NCBI GenBank assembly: GCA_907163375.1
Contig: CAJQUW010015335.1
Location: forward strand, 5,001 to 69,000
Reading direction: 5' to 3'
Length of the DNA stretch: 64,000 bases
Origin: Prostheceraeus crozeri
Taxonomy: Eukaryota; Platyhelminthes; Polycladida; Euryleptidae
The position numbers and the translations under genes are program-made. The notes under the pieces were generated by a model. That model had not been told where the DNA came from. It did no database searches and saw only the letters and a program-made list of their open reading frames with translations. Positions 12,468 to 22,859 of this stretch are shown here, one piece after another; position 1 is the stretch's first letter, and every line of letters starts with the position of its first letter.

Positions 12468-12713
12468 TGTGGTATTGTGCTCGCATGCGATGCATGCGAC
12501 ATGGATATCCGACCCTACTGTTTATTGACTGTTTATCTTGATCACGTAATGCATTCTATTGACAAGTTTGTCTTGTGCCTATTGACTCGTTTACACTGTC
12601 TTTATCTCACACGATCTGTTATCACGATTTTTATTCAGTATATAAAGCCATTGCGCTGTGTAAAGGAATACAGAAATTGGTTGATCGCGAATCTGCTTGT
12701 TTTGATCACGACA
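12468..12713 (+). repeat. Right LTR of the Gypsy element
   Basis: It matches the left LTR at both ends and through the TATA region. A short purine-containing tract precedes it, where the polypurine tract belongs. Confidence 0.85.
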
Positions 12714-13238
12714 CACAGGAAAAGGCGTCTTCCATCGTCCATGTCATTCGCATTTTGCACATTCTTCTTAAGGCGACTTCCATAAGGCGTGATGTGACGA
12801 TTTTCATCTGCCGTCTTCCACCTTCCATCGTCCATCTTCCACCTACCACAGTCACACTAGGGAAATCCATTTCCGATACAGTCAGCGCTATTTTTCACTA
12901 TTTACCGTTGCTATGACTACTGTCTTGATCCTCATCCTCGTTTGAAATTCTTAATCACACTTTCCTATATCTTCCTTCAGACATCACTTCACGTTGTTCT
13001 ACTTTTAGGACAGTCTCGCGCCTGACGCCTGACGACTTATGGAAATGAACTTCATCAGCCGCATAATTTCATGTCTTATGTCCGATGGACGACGCCATAT
13101 GGCTTTTCCTGTGTGACAGTGTGATGGAAGGTGGCTGATGACTTTTTCTGTGTGATATGTTGTGTTCTTTTCTACATGCAATTAAAGGGAAATCCCAAAT
13201 GGAAGATGGAAGACGCCTTTTCCTGTGTGACAGTGGCC

Positions 13239-13690
13239 TTACGGCGCATTCATATACGATATGATTGCAAGGTAGGAGACACGAATTAAATGTGGCACTA
13301 TGCTGTATGTAGGTCGAAATGTTGAAAGAAAATAAAAGTAATAAAAATGAGTAAAATAATAAAAAATAAAATAAAAAATGATAATCAATTGAAGGATTTC
13401 CAAATACTTTTTCTTGAGATTATTGTACAATCTTATTTTTGTGAAATCATCACATAATATCTGAAACAGAATGTGATAACATGCAGAATGTGCATGTAGG
13501 CCTATGTGCAATTTCAACCTTTATTGCTCGACGAACGATAAATGACCCTCCTCGTGCGATAAATATGATCAAAGAATTTATCGCTGCATGGCTGTCAAAA
13601 TTTCTTATTGCACCGTGATTGTATGCAATGTTTTCGTTGTATGCAGCTGTCCATTTCAGGATATAGAAATAGAACAATTGATATTTACGA
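13239..13690. other. No gene seen
   Basis: AT-rich sequence with an A-rich run around 13330-13380. I see no coding signal. Confidence 0.4.
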
Positions 13691-13719
13691 TGGTAAAGTA
13701 TAGTTATTCTGAAGCACTT

Positions 13720-13920
13720 GCCAATTGCTTAGCGCTATGATAACGCTAAGATAGCGTTCACTTCAAGACCGTTTACAAAAGAGCGATTGGCAAGCCAGTG
13801 CATTGCTATTTTGAGCTATGGAAATCGAATTGTTATCAATGGTTGACGCTATGATGACGCTACGATAGCGTTCACTTCAATAACTCTACAATGGAGCAAT
13901 TTGATAAGTCAGTGCATTGA
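13720..13920. repeat. GCTATGATGACGCTA iterons, left of the Crypton gene
   Basis: Two units of about 125 bp each contain a GCTATGATAACGCTAAGATAGCG core followed by TTCACTTCAA, an ACAAAAGAGC or ACAATGGAGC segment and AGTGCATTG. Matching units lie on the other side of the recombinase gene at 15475-15785, so the arrays seem to belong to the same element. Confidence 0.6.
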
Positions 13921-14124
13921 TATTTGATTATTATTTCTTCCCTGTGATAATGTAAAGCAAAACGCGGAAATTCCATTAGAAATCATTTATTCTGAATGTC
14001 ATATCAAGTCAGACAATACAATCAAAGAAAAGTTCTTGTCAGTAAGTGATAAGTGAAATGTGGACATTATGGTCACTTTCTTGTTTGACGGCGAATAGTC
14101 AAGAAGTCGACTTATGTTCCGCTG

Positions 14125-15174
14125 CTACTCTATCGCGGTCCTTTTGTAAATTCGCACCGCATCACTTCGATGTCCAGTGCGTTCTTTGATGAGTTGCTCA
14201 TCCACGTCCGACTGGAACAATGCGGTAGCACAGGATACCTTCCCGGAGTGACCCGTGAAATTCCCTTTCAAACCGGCAGCTGCAGCAGCATTGGGCAGTA
14301 ACTGGGAGACGGAATTGACACCAATCGGCAGTTTGGCGTATCGGATTTTTCCAGCGATTGGCTGCAACGGTCTGCGATAGAACGCGCCCTCCTGAATGCC
14401 GCACTGCTTCAGAGCTTCGAAGTAAGTCTGAATCAGCTTGTACGTTGATTTAGGGAAATTAGAGTCGTACTGCTTCAGATCCTTAACAGCTACATGACGG
14501 TGCTGCAGTCCACCCCGATTATTTTTACTTTGCTTGCCCAGGAACCGAACGAAACGCTCAGCGGCATCTTCACCAAAAACAAATTGGTCCATTGTCAGGC
14601 TTCGGTGCTCGTCACGAGAACGAAGACCAAACACTTTGCTGGTGTAAAAGTAGACGGCAGACAGCAACCCTCGACTGGTTTTCGTAGAAAATACATTTGA
14701 GCGCCATAGTTTTTCTTCGTCATCAGTAGCAACAGGGTCAGCTCGCTTCTTGCAGATTCCGACGCCTTTGCTTGTCAGCTCTTGCATCCTCGAGTCGATG
14801 CAGCGTCGCAGATAGTGGAAATCTTTGTTACTTTGATTGAAAAAGTTGAGGTCAGGGCGGTTGCAGTCGTCTCTCAGGTAGCGCATGACGCCACACATGA
14901 TGCCATAAATAGATGATGGTGGGTACTCCTTGCCGTCTTTGCGGCGAATCTCATAAACAAAATGAGACAATATTTGAATAAGGAGATCTGTGCCCACATT
15001 TGGCAAGCTCGAGAGATCTGGATATTGGCACTCATCAAAAGTCATATTTCTTGCAGCTACCCATTCCTCGTACACCCTAAGGGCAAAAACGTTTGCTCTT
15101 CGGGTATTCTCGGGAACCAACCTCTGTACACTAGCCTCAATTTCTTGTGTACTAACAAAGCTAAACCGCTCCAT
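14125..15174 (-). CDS. Crypton-type tyrosine recombinase (DUF3504-like)
   Basis: Uninterrupted 349-residue protein. I take the ATG at 15174, two codons inside the open frame. The N-terminal half is helical with a SAM-like core (TRRANVFALRVYEEW). The C-terminal half carries the tyrosine recombinase signatures: Arg in GLRSRDEHRSL, Lys in LGKQSKNNRGG, the box GHSGKVSCATALF, then ERTGHRS and the nucleophile Tyr in VRIYKR. This is the domain of animal Crypton transposons and of genes derived from them (KIAA1958, ZMYM, QRICH1 families). The HxxR box reads HSGK, with Lys for the second catalytic Arg, which may reduce or abolish activity. Repeat arrays flank it on both sides, so it looks like a complete mobile unit. 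Confidence 0.8.
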   Translation of the reverse strand: MERFSFVSTQEIEASVQRLVPENTRRANVFALRVYEEWVAARNMTFDECQYPDLSSLPNVGTDLLIQILSHFVYEIRRKDGKEYPPSSIYGIMCGVMRYLRDDCNRPDLNFFNQSNKDFHYLRRCIDSRMQELTSKGVGICKKRADPVATDDEEKLWRSNVFSTKTSRGLLSAVYFYTSKVFGLRSRDEHRSLTMDQFVFGEDAAERFVRFLGKQSKNNRGGLQHRHVAVKDLKQYDSNFPKSTYKLIQTYFEALKQCGIQEGAFYRRPLQPIAGKIRYAKLPIGVNSVSQLLPNAAAAAGLKGNFTGHSGKVSCATALFQSDVDEQLIKERTGHRSDAVRIYKRTAIE

Positions 15175-15474
15175 TTCCAATAGATTGTCCTAAAATAGAT
15201 GCCACTAATCATTTCATACTGGCCATGAGATGCGTTTATTAAATTAATGTCAAAAACACGCTCAGTCTTCAATAACTGCACTTTCAGCTCTTATTTATGT
15301 ATTGATTATTTATCAGATGAAAAGTCATTGTCCATATTACGCTGAGTAAACAACAACTTGCCTGATTCGAGCTAAAACAGTCCATACAAATCATAAATGA
15401 AAATCGCTTTATCTGCCGTTTATTGTAAAAAAAGTTCTACTGCAACGCTCATTCAAAATTTACGTAGCGTCATT

Positions 15475-15785
15475 TCATGAAAGATTGCGCTATAAAGACG
15501 CTAACTTAGCGTTCTGACGGTGAGATTTACAATGGTCAGCCCAAGTATCGTCGCAAAAGTTATTCTAGTCTATTATTTAATGTCTGCATTAAGCATAGAG
15601 CTAATCTGAAACACCTGCGAGATATTTTGATAAACAACGCTTTGACAACGCTAAGATAGCGCTGTCTTTTAGAACTCTATAATGTAGCAATTGGTAGACC
15701 ATTACATTTCTATTCTAATCCATAGAAATCGAATAACTGTTATCAATGGTTGACGCTATGATGATGCTAACTTAGCGTTCTATCG
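15475..15785. repeat. GCTATGATGACGCTA-type iterons, right of the Crypton gene
   Basis: Several copies of GACGCTAACTTAGCG / AACGCTAAGATAGCG with the accompanying AGAACTCTATAATG, AGCAATTGGTAGAC and TATCAATGGTTGACG segments repeat the left array. Confidence 0.6.
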
Positions 15786-15940
15786 GTAGCTCTGTTTCAG
15801 ATTGATTAACAGTTTTGACAAGATGAACAGATTGAAGCGTTCGCTCTACTTAATTTTCTAAATGGTTGATTGCGACGTAAAAGTATGACAGCGTGCTGAA
15901 ACCGTGCAAATCGTCTCAGCCGCGCTGTCAAGCAATAAGG

Positions 15941-16005
15941 TAGTTATCGTACTCTAGGCTTCGTCTCGACCTTCGGTCTCGACAAATCCTAGAGTGCGAT
16001 AACTA
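15941..16005. repeat. Fold-back hairpin
   Basis: The 18 bp arms TAGTTATCGTACTCTAGG (15941-15958) and CCTAGAGTGCGATAACTA (15988-16005) pair with one mismatch around a loop that itself carries GTCTCGAC twice. It may be a tiny fold-back element or cruciform-forming site between the Crypton and the Penelope-like element. Confidence 0.7.
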
Positions 16006-16142
16006 TCACGTATCATCTACTGCCATATAGTTAGTGTTTAGTGCACAACTATTCATTGTATACTTTGAAAGACAATTGTCACGTTGACCAATGCATTCCT
16101 GTAACCTGAAGTCTGTGCATCTCCGAATCTGCGTCATGCACC

Positions 16143-16241
16143 ACCTGTCCTCTTAAGGGCAAACCTTAAGTCTTATTAAATATAAGTTTATTAAAATTAT
16201 GAAAAATTTAGACGTCGTTATGGGAATGTCCCAGCTTCAAT
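16143..16241 (+). repeat. Left 99 bp pseudo-LTR-like repeat
   Basis: It matches 23262-23360 with about two substitutions. It contains the inner inverted pair CTTAAGGGC / CCTTAAG and the near-palindrome GGGAATGTCCC at its end. Confidence 0.7.
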
Positions 16242-16447
16242 TGCTAACACAGTAAGTCTACAGATGCTGGTGGTTTATGACCCCGCTACAGGACCTCTGC
16301 TGGCAGGCGAAAGCCTCACATTCTTATAGCGGTTTATTAATAACATCGGTAGTTGTGTTAGGTCTAAGTACCAATTAGATAGCAAGGATCTAAAGTCCAA
16401 CCTCTAAAAGGATTCCTTGCTTAGTAGGAGGTCCTGGCATTTGAAAT

Positions 16448-17011
16448 ATGGATATAATGCAAGCTAAAGTGTATGACGTTAATGCGAAGGAGTGGATAGC
16501 TCCCTCCACATGCGTCAGTAGTGTTGATGTCTGTGGCAGCAAAAGATGCCTATGTTGTAAATCTCTTAACACTAATACTACTTTTAAGAGTTTTAGTACC
16601 GGCAGACGGTTCGTTTTAAATTATCCTAGTAGTTTCTCGTGTAAGAGTAGACATGTTATATTTTTGATCACATGTCAATCATGTGGTGTCCAGTATGTTG
16701 GACAGACAAAACAGGCATTACATTGTAGACTTAATGGGCATCGGCAATCTATTCAAAAGAATCATCTCAATACGTATTTAAGTAATCATTTTAATAGTTC
16801 TAATCACAGTTGGGATGATGTAAGTATACAAATTATTGACTTTGTCGATGTTCGTAATAAATCTGATACAGAAATTGCCCTCGAGCTTAACAGTAAGGAA
16901 GATTTTCATATAAGAACGCTGAACACCTTGCATCCTTTAGGTTTGAATGACAGAGTGTTAGGCGGAGGTTGCGCCTCTCAGAACACTGCAAATTCATTTT
17001 CATTTTTTTAG
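16448..17011 (+). CDS. GIY-YIG endonuclease of the Penelope-like element
   Basis: 187 residues. A cysteine cluster (VCGSKRCLCCKSL, residues 20-40) precedes the GIY-YIG core: CQSCGVQYVGQTKQAL (residues 75-95), with Arg in HCRLNGHR and conserved His residues in GHRQ and LSNHF (the CCHH pattern of Penelope nucleases). The expected acidic residue lies in the EIALELNSKED region. In the element the nuclease nicks target DNA to prime reverse transcription. In canonical Penelope elements this domain is C-terminal, whereas here it lies 5' of the reverse transcriptase and is separated from it by a stop and about 100 bp, so the single ORF is probably broken at this junction. Confidence 0.75.
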   Translation: MDIMQAKVYDVNAKEWIAPSTCVSSVDVCGSKRCLCCKSLNTNTTFKSFSTGRRFVLNYPSSFSCKSRHVIFLITCQSCGVQYVGQTKQALHCRLNGHRQSIQKNHLNTYLSNHFNSSNHSWDDVSIQIIDFVDVRNKSDTEIALELNSKEDFHIRTLNTLHPLGLNDRVLGGGCASQNTANSFSFF

Positions 17012-17117
17012 TTCTCCTATTAGCAGACATAAGAGAAGCCATGGCCTTAGGAAGTCGGGTAGAAAGAAATATCCTCCATCTAATAGTTGTGAGGATATTC
17101 TCAAGGAGCTTCAAGAG

Positions 17118-19227
17118 TTGATGAAGAGCAACAAAATAAGAAATTTCTATAATTGCTTGAAATCGATTAGTGATAGCATGCTTAAAATTATGTATTCTAG
17201 GCTTCTTGATCAGTCGAATGACCTATCTTTCGTTTTGACAACATATGTTCATAGTAAATTATATAGAAACAAGAAGGATAGCTCTACCGAAGACAAGACG
17301 CATATAGTGATTCCTTTCAAGTCTCATTTAGTTGACAAACTTCATTTACCTTCTGTATTTAGTGACAAAAGTGTCTGTGCTTTAGTTCCAGAAAAAGCGA
17401 AACATCTATATCCTCCCAAAGTGTACCATGAACTTAATAACCCTATTTGTTTGAAATTTTTCAATTATAATAGGTTTCTTAATAGCCTGACAATTCAGGA
17501 AGTTGTTGGCATTTTACAGAGCGATTGCAGCTGTGACTCGATGACCATTTTTGTTTATGAGCCTTATGGGCATGTTTTTACCGGTAATTTAGATATAATA
17601 AATGATCCAGGTCTCAGAGCTATATTTGCGTATGGCACTAAACACAGATTGTCTAGGTCAATATCATGGAAATCCATTCAAAAAGAGATCAGCGATTCCA
17701 TAGATAATCATATATCTCGTGTGTCCAGTCGCCTTCACTTAAAAGTTGATGACTTCTCTATTTGGAAAAACAGGGTCATCATGTTAGTAAAGCACCGCAT
17801 CTTTCGTTGTAAGAAGTTGGGTAGGAAAGATAATGGCAGCAACGTTTGTGTTGATAATGAGTTGCAAGATCTCCATAAAAACTTGATAGTCGCTCCTGTC
17901 GATAAAGCATCCAACAACTTTAGTTTCATATGTAAAAAGTTCTATCTCAAAATCCTGATGGACGAGCTTGGTTTTGACATAGATTCTTCCACTGCAGTAG
18001 GCAATGCAAGGTATAAACCTGAGCTTATTTCTGAAAAGGAAGTCCTTACTAAACACGTTAAAGATATGAAATCAAACTTTAATATTAATGTTAGTGACAA
18101 GGAACTTAAACTACCAAAACTTTTCTGGATTCCAAAATTGCATAAAAATCCTTATAAGTTTAGATTCATTGCCGGAGCCAGAAATTGTACAACTAAAAAG
18201 TTATCGGTGAATATCAACAAAGGTCTGAAAGTGATAAGAGAAAATTTCCATAGATACTGTGAGTCAATCAGGAGTAATACTGGTTATTCTTACTTTTGGA
18301 GTGTAGCCTCGACTCAAGATTTTTTGAGGAATATTTCTTATGTGAACGTCCACTCTATGCAAGTTTTTGACTTCTCTAATCTTTATACAAACTTAGATCA
18401 AGGTGCTATCAAGAATAATATTTTTCCATCCTTGATCTCACATTCAATTCCACTAATCGTAGATACTTGTGTGTAGGATATGAGAAGTCGTTTTTTCTCC
18501 AAAATCAAATATAAGGGGTATTTTTGTTATGACGTGGACTCTTTTAAGAAGGCCATTGATTTGATAGTGTCTGAAGTCTACATTTCTTTTTCCGGTTATG
18601 TGTTCAGAAAAATTCGAGGGGTAACAATGGGAGGGAATTGCAGTCCTTTACTTGCCGACTTGTTTCTGTTAAATTCCGAATTTGCTTTTATGAAACAATT
18701 GGTAAAAAATAAAAAGTTAAGACTAGCTAAATTATTGTCAAGCACTTCGAGATATATAGACAATATACGTCGTATGAGTAATAAATTACAAGCATTTCAA
18801 TACCTTAATTCCAAAAATTTACCCAGTGGAGTTTCTTGCAGATAGAAACGGAGTCAATGACAAAGCAGTTGTTTACCTCGATGTGAGACTTCAATCTAGT
18901 AGTGACGGTCTTCGAACCTCAATATATCATAAAGTGGAAGATTTTGATTTCCCTGTTGTTCTGTTGACATTTCCAGACAGTGCAATACCTTATAACATGG
19001 GAATTGATGTATTTGCCGGCCAGGTTTTACGTTGTTGTCACATCTGCTCGCATCTTGAAGATCTAATTAAACGAATTAATATGACACTTTTTGTGATGAG
19101 CAGCAGAGGATATTGTAAGTCTAAAATGAAGGCATGTACTGAGAAAATCCTAACCGGTCATAACAATTTTCTAGTCAAGTTTGGATATTTCTCAGCCAGG
19201 CAGCTGACATCGCAGTGCGCATTTTAA
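17118..19227 (+). pseudogene. Penelope-like reverse transcriptase
   Basis: Large basic N-terminal region, then reverse transcriptase motifs: PKLFWIPKLHKNPYKFR, IAGARN, motif A FDFSNLYTNLD (about 18370), motif B GVTMGGNCSPLLADLF (about 18620) and motif C RYIDNI (about 18755), followed by thumb sequence. Motif C has Asn in place of the second catalytic Asp. One in-frame stop lies after IVDTCV (about 18474), and the frame shifts near 18830. The copy is therefore inactive. These reverse transcriptases are related to telomerase reverse transcriptase. Confidence 0.8.
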
Positions 19228-19624
19228 ACAATAAAATTAACACCGTTTGTTTGTTTTCTTAGCATTTTTTTATTGGTTATACCATTTCAGTATTTCATAC
19301 ATATATTTTAGTTTGTTTTGATTGTATCCGTCTTTTACGGTTGTTTTGTTTTTGTTTTTACCATTACTATCAGTATTACTTATTATTACACATATCATTA
19401 CTGTATTGATTTAAGAATGCCAGCCGCATATAAGTTTATTCGGGGCCCAGCCCGCCTGGGCTTGAGCGTTCAGGTAGAGGGGCCGAAACGCGACCAGGCG
19501 GGTACCTGCTGACGACTGACTATTGTTTTATTTGTTTTGACGTTGTTTTTTTATCGCTAACTGCCCTATTGTGATGAATGGACTGTGTCGGTTACTGGTC
19601 TCCATGGGGTTGACATGGTGATTA
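19228..19624 (+). other. 3' untranslated region of the Penelope-like element
   Basis: T-rich stretch and then a GC-rich block (19436-19510) with the inverted pair GCCCGCCTGGGC / CCAGGCGGG. This is the probable 3' end region before the pogo insertion. Confidence 0.4.
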
Positions 19625-22600
19625 GGGTAAACTCGGCTAATATGGACAATTTTACTTCCTCCTATCTTTCCCATATATTCTAACTCGGCTAATATGAACA
19701 CCTAGTCCGGCTAATATGAACAGTACTTGGGGTAATATGGACATCAGTTTAAACCTCAATAATGGATACAATTCGATGTATTTAGACATCTTATGTGTTT
19801 TTACATACACAGTTTGATCAAATAAATGATTAAAAATATAAATTTCCAATAACTTGATATTAAGAATAATTAACTACAAATATCAAAGCAATCACTTGTT
19901 CCACGTGAATACACAAATGAAAAACAATCTACATGTACAACTTCGATGAAGCATTTATGAAATCGATGAATAAGCAATAAGCATTTGTGTTACGTAACAA
20001 CTGAGTCAAATATTATCATGAGTTCAAGAGTCCAATCACGCGATCCACACAGGTCATGCAGAAAAATACGCCGACTGTGCATTTTCAACAATCTTCATGG
20101 GTCCACGCTTTGCACTCCATATATTGAGGCCATTCACGGTTTTTGCTTTCAGAATAAGTGACACCACACTCCCTGCACAACCATTGTCTTTTCACCGCTA
20201 CTGATTTTGAATTCAACGGTTCGCTATTTTGGTGATGCTTGTTTGAACCTAATAGGCCGACTTTTGGTTTGGTCATCCGCTCAAAGGCAGCTAATGCTGC
20301 CTTCCTATTGGAGTTTATGCTAGGCACTAGTTCACTGAATGAGACACTTGAAAAGACACTTTTGGAAATCTATCAGTAGGATTACTACTACTACACGGAA
20401 TATTTGTGCAGTAACCTACGCCACTAGATGACTCACCAATACATAAGTAAGAACTCCCATTTTCAAACACAATGGTATCATTGGGGTCTACCGATGATCT
20501 CTCTTTTTTGCTAGCCTCCTCATTATTTTCAATCACCTCACTAATGACTAGAATAGTCACTAATGAATAGAGCCATTGTTTCTGTTCGTGTCTTCCAACA
20601 GTGATGTGGATATCAAGAATGCATTTTCTGAAATCACGCCCATGACAAGTGGACACAGTCCCGAATCCAGTCAATGCATTTTTTGGAGTAACAGCTACTT
20701 TCCATGCATCCGAAAAAAGTTCTTCGAACTCTGGCCTGGAAATGACTGCTACTGGATTTGAAATCATAAATTGACGGCATCTTTCACGCCATGATCTTTT
20801 AAATGTGCCAAAGACGCCAACGTCGAGGGGTTGAAGGTAATGTGACGTATGGGAGGGAAACGCAATGAGTTCTACGTTATGAGAGACTGCCTCTTTGAAC
20901 AATTCTACGCTTTCATGGCTTCTAAGGCCATCTATGAACAAAATGACTTTTTCCTCGCAGCTTCTTACAGATTTTAAGAACTGCAGAAATTGTCTGAACC
21001 AAAGAAGAAAAATGTCCTTGTCAATCCAACCTGACTTGGACATAGCAACAATAGTCCCAGCTGGTAGAGACCCTAGTGCCTTTGGATTCGGCTTTCTTTG
21101 CCTTTAGGTATTACTATTGGTGGTACAAAACTGCCATCTGCACTGCAGCATGCTACAATCGTATTATTTGATCCTCTCTATGCTGTAGTTAGTGCCTGTA
21201 CTGATCTAGTGCCTTTCATTGCAATAACTTTCCCTCCGTGAGGAACAATTTGCAGGCCATTTTCATCTACATTAAAAAGCCTACTCGGAACATCCTTTAA
21301 ATTGTTAGAAGAGAGTAGCTCATCTACTTGAGAGAAGAATTCCTGAATTCTCGATTTTTCCATTCCAAGAGCCCTGGCTCGACTTAAGTTCTCTGGTATT
21401 CTTAAACACAGTTCGGGATGGAGCACTACCAATCCCAACCAGCCCTCTGTGTATCATCATTAAAATTTTTTGGAATTTGATTAATTCTGCAGGAACTGTA
21501 AACAATTTGTCTCGCGTTCTCAACACTAAGAGGAAAACCTCGTTTCTGCCTATCTATCATCATATCAGATAGCTCACGCTCTTGTGAATCGCTGAGAGTA
21601 GTTGGCCGTCCCAATTTTTTCTTTGCTGTAAAACCATTCAGCCACAGGCGACGGAGAGTTGATCGGGGCAAGCTTGACTGCATGCCGCTTAGCGATTTTC
21701 AACAAATGTATTTTTCTTAAGCCTACAACGAAAGAAAGAAGATTAGATAGTGACTATGGTCAAAAGTTGTAGTCATGTGTGCTTACCCAGAGCAGTGATT
21801 TTTGTGTCACATTTAGAGTTGCGGAATTCCGCATCAGCGTCCATCATAGCACTTTTCATATTAGATTCATACCAGGTCTGTCGTTTTCGACCCATCTAAA
21901 ATAGAATAATGACTTTTCATTACAAACAAAATAAAGAATGCAATTAGAAACTCTGAGTACTTCATTTTCTACATGTGTAGCCTATGACACTGATAACTCT
22001 TAATTAGACATGATACAGTAGGAACATGTACATGTAGCATGTGCAGGTTATGATCCTACATAGGCCTAGTTGTATATTGATTCTTTTCCGTAATAGGCCT
22101 GATTGTAATATAGACCAAATTGCGAGTCTATCATACATTATGTGATTATGTGGTATGATACTATTTAGCCAAGAATACTGGAAGTTATCATAGTTATTCT
22201 TTCAAGAAGAGATTACTTTCACTTGTTCAGGTTGCTGCTCATATTGAACTACGTAGCTATATCGAACTATGCTCAACTGCAATTAAGGCGTGTAACGCAC
22301 TATTCTGTATTTTAAAAAGCAAAAAGGTATTCTTTTATGACTGCAATGTCTACTTGCTTGTTTGCAAGCGTGATTTATTACTGTTCATATTATCCTGATG
22401 TAGTGTCTATATTTCCCAAGTACTGTGTTCTTATTACCCTGATGAACTGTTCATATTACCCAGTGAACGTATTTTGTGTTTACAAGAGAATAAGATCAAA
22501 TTTCCTACAGATCTATCATGATATGCAATATAGAAACAATTTGCATTCTTTTGATATAATTTGCAAGATAAATCTGACTCACCTTCACTTCTGAACCGTC

Positions 22601-22853
22601 AGATGAAAATAAGCGCTTTCAGTCACATTGTTAACGCGATTTTGCTGATACAGCAGGTTGGCAATCAAAGTCCTCGTGGGAACGCCCAATAGCCAATCAA
22701 AAGTGAGATTGAGATGGTCAATGTGTGAACCAACGTCAGCTCTAATATCCAACGAAGATAAATTGAGTATAGACCTTATCATCTGATCGCAAATTGCAGC
22801 TAAATTAAGAACTGTCCATATTGCCCTAATGTCCATATTAGCCGAGTTTACCC
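19625..22853 (-). mobile_element. pogo/Tigger-like DNA transposon
   Basis: Perfect terminal inverted repeats GGGTAAACTCGGCTAATATGG... (19625) and its inverse ending at 22853, each next to TA (19623-19624 and 22854-22855), the pogo/Tc1 target. Subterminal GGCTAATATGAACA-like repeats occur inside the left end, with TTCATATTACC repeats inside the right end. The interior encodes a DDE_1 transposase on the minus strand. Size 3.2 kb. Confidence 0.85.
20085..21895 (-). pseudogene. pogo-type DDE_1 transposase with PHD-like finger, degenerate
   Basis: The ATG at 21895 starts MGRKRQTWYES, and a short first exon ends at a GG/GTAAGC donor near 21786. The second part carries the pogo helix-turn-helix (PRSTLRRLW, KKLGRPTTLS) and CENP-B-like HPELCLRIPENLSRARAL. 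Catalytic motifs follow: FNVDENGL, ILFIDGLRSHES and LQPLDVGVFGTFKRSW, keeping all three Asp residues. The C-terminus is a Cys/His finger (CRECGVTYSES, then W..CKAWTHEDC) like the PHD-type tail of many invertebrate pogo/jerky proteins. Frameshifts near 21430 and 21065 and a stop near 21182 inactivate it. Confidence 0.8.
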
Positions 22854-22859
22854 TACTAG

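Larger units (their letters stand above)
8855..12713 (+). mobile_element. Ty3/Gypsy LTR retrotransposon, degraded
   Basis: Fossil LTR element with TG...CA long terminal repeats at 8855-9027 and 12468-12713 and a perfect 5 bp target duplication, CACAG, at 8850-8854 and 12714-12718. Order of parts is Gag with zinc knuckles, protease, reverse transcriptase, RNase H and integrase, the Ty3/Gypsy order. It is shorter than a full Gypsy element and broken, with several breaks. The LTRs are still closely similar outside one length difference, so it is not ancient. It lies inside the terminal repeat of another transposon. Confidence 0.9.
8839..13238. mobile_element. GGCC-ended non-autonomous DNA transposon (interrupted)
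   Basis: The left end reads GGCCGCTGTTACACAG (8839-8854). The right end, inverted, reads GGCCACTGTCACACAG and continues GAAAAGGCGTCTTCCAT. The left arm continues with the same GAAAAGGCGTCTTCCAT after 12718, beyond the inserted retrotransposon. Without that insert the element is about 530 bp. Subterminal repeats of the type CTTCCATCGTCCA fill its left half. GGCC ends next to ATA/TTA suggest a Harbinger-type MITE. No coding capacity of its own is seen. Confidence 0.7.

Noticed and set aside
19485-19515. GAAAC and CTGACGA motifs near the 3' end of the Penelope-like element, as in a hammerhead ribozyme
   Set aside because: They occur in reversed order with no convincing stems I and III. Naiad-type elements are reported to lack canonical hammerheads. 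A covariance-model search would decide.
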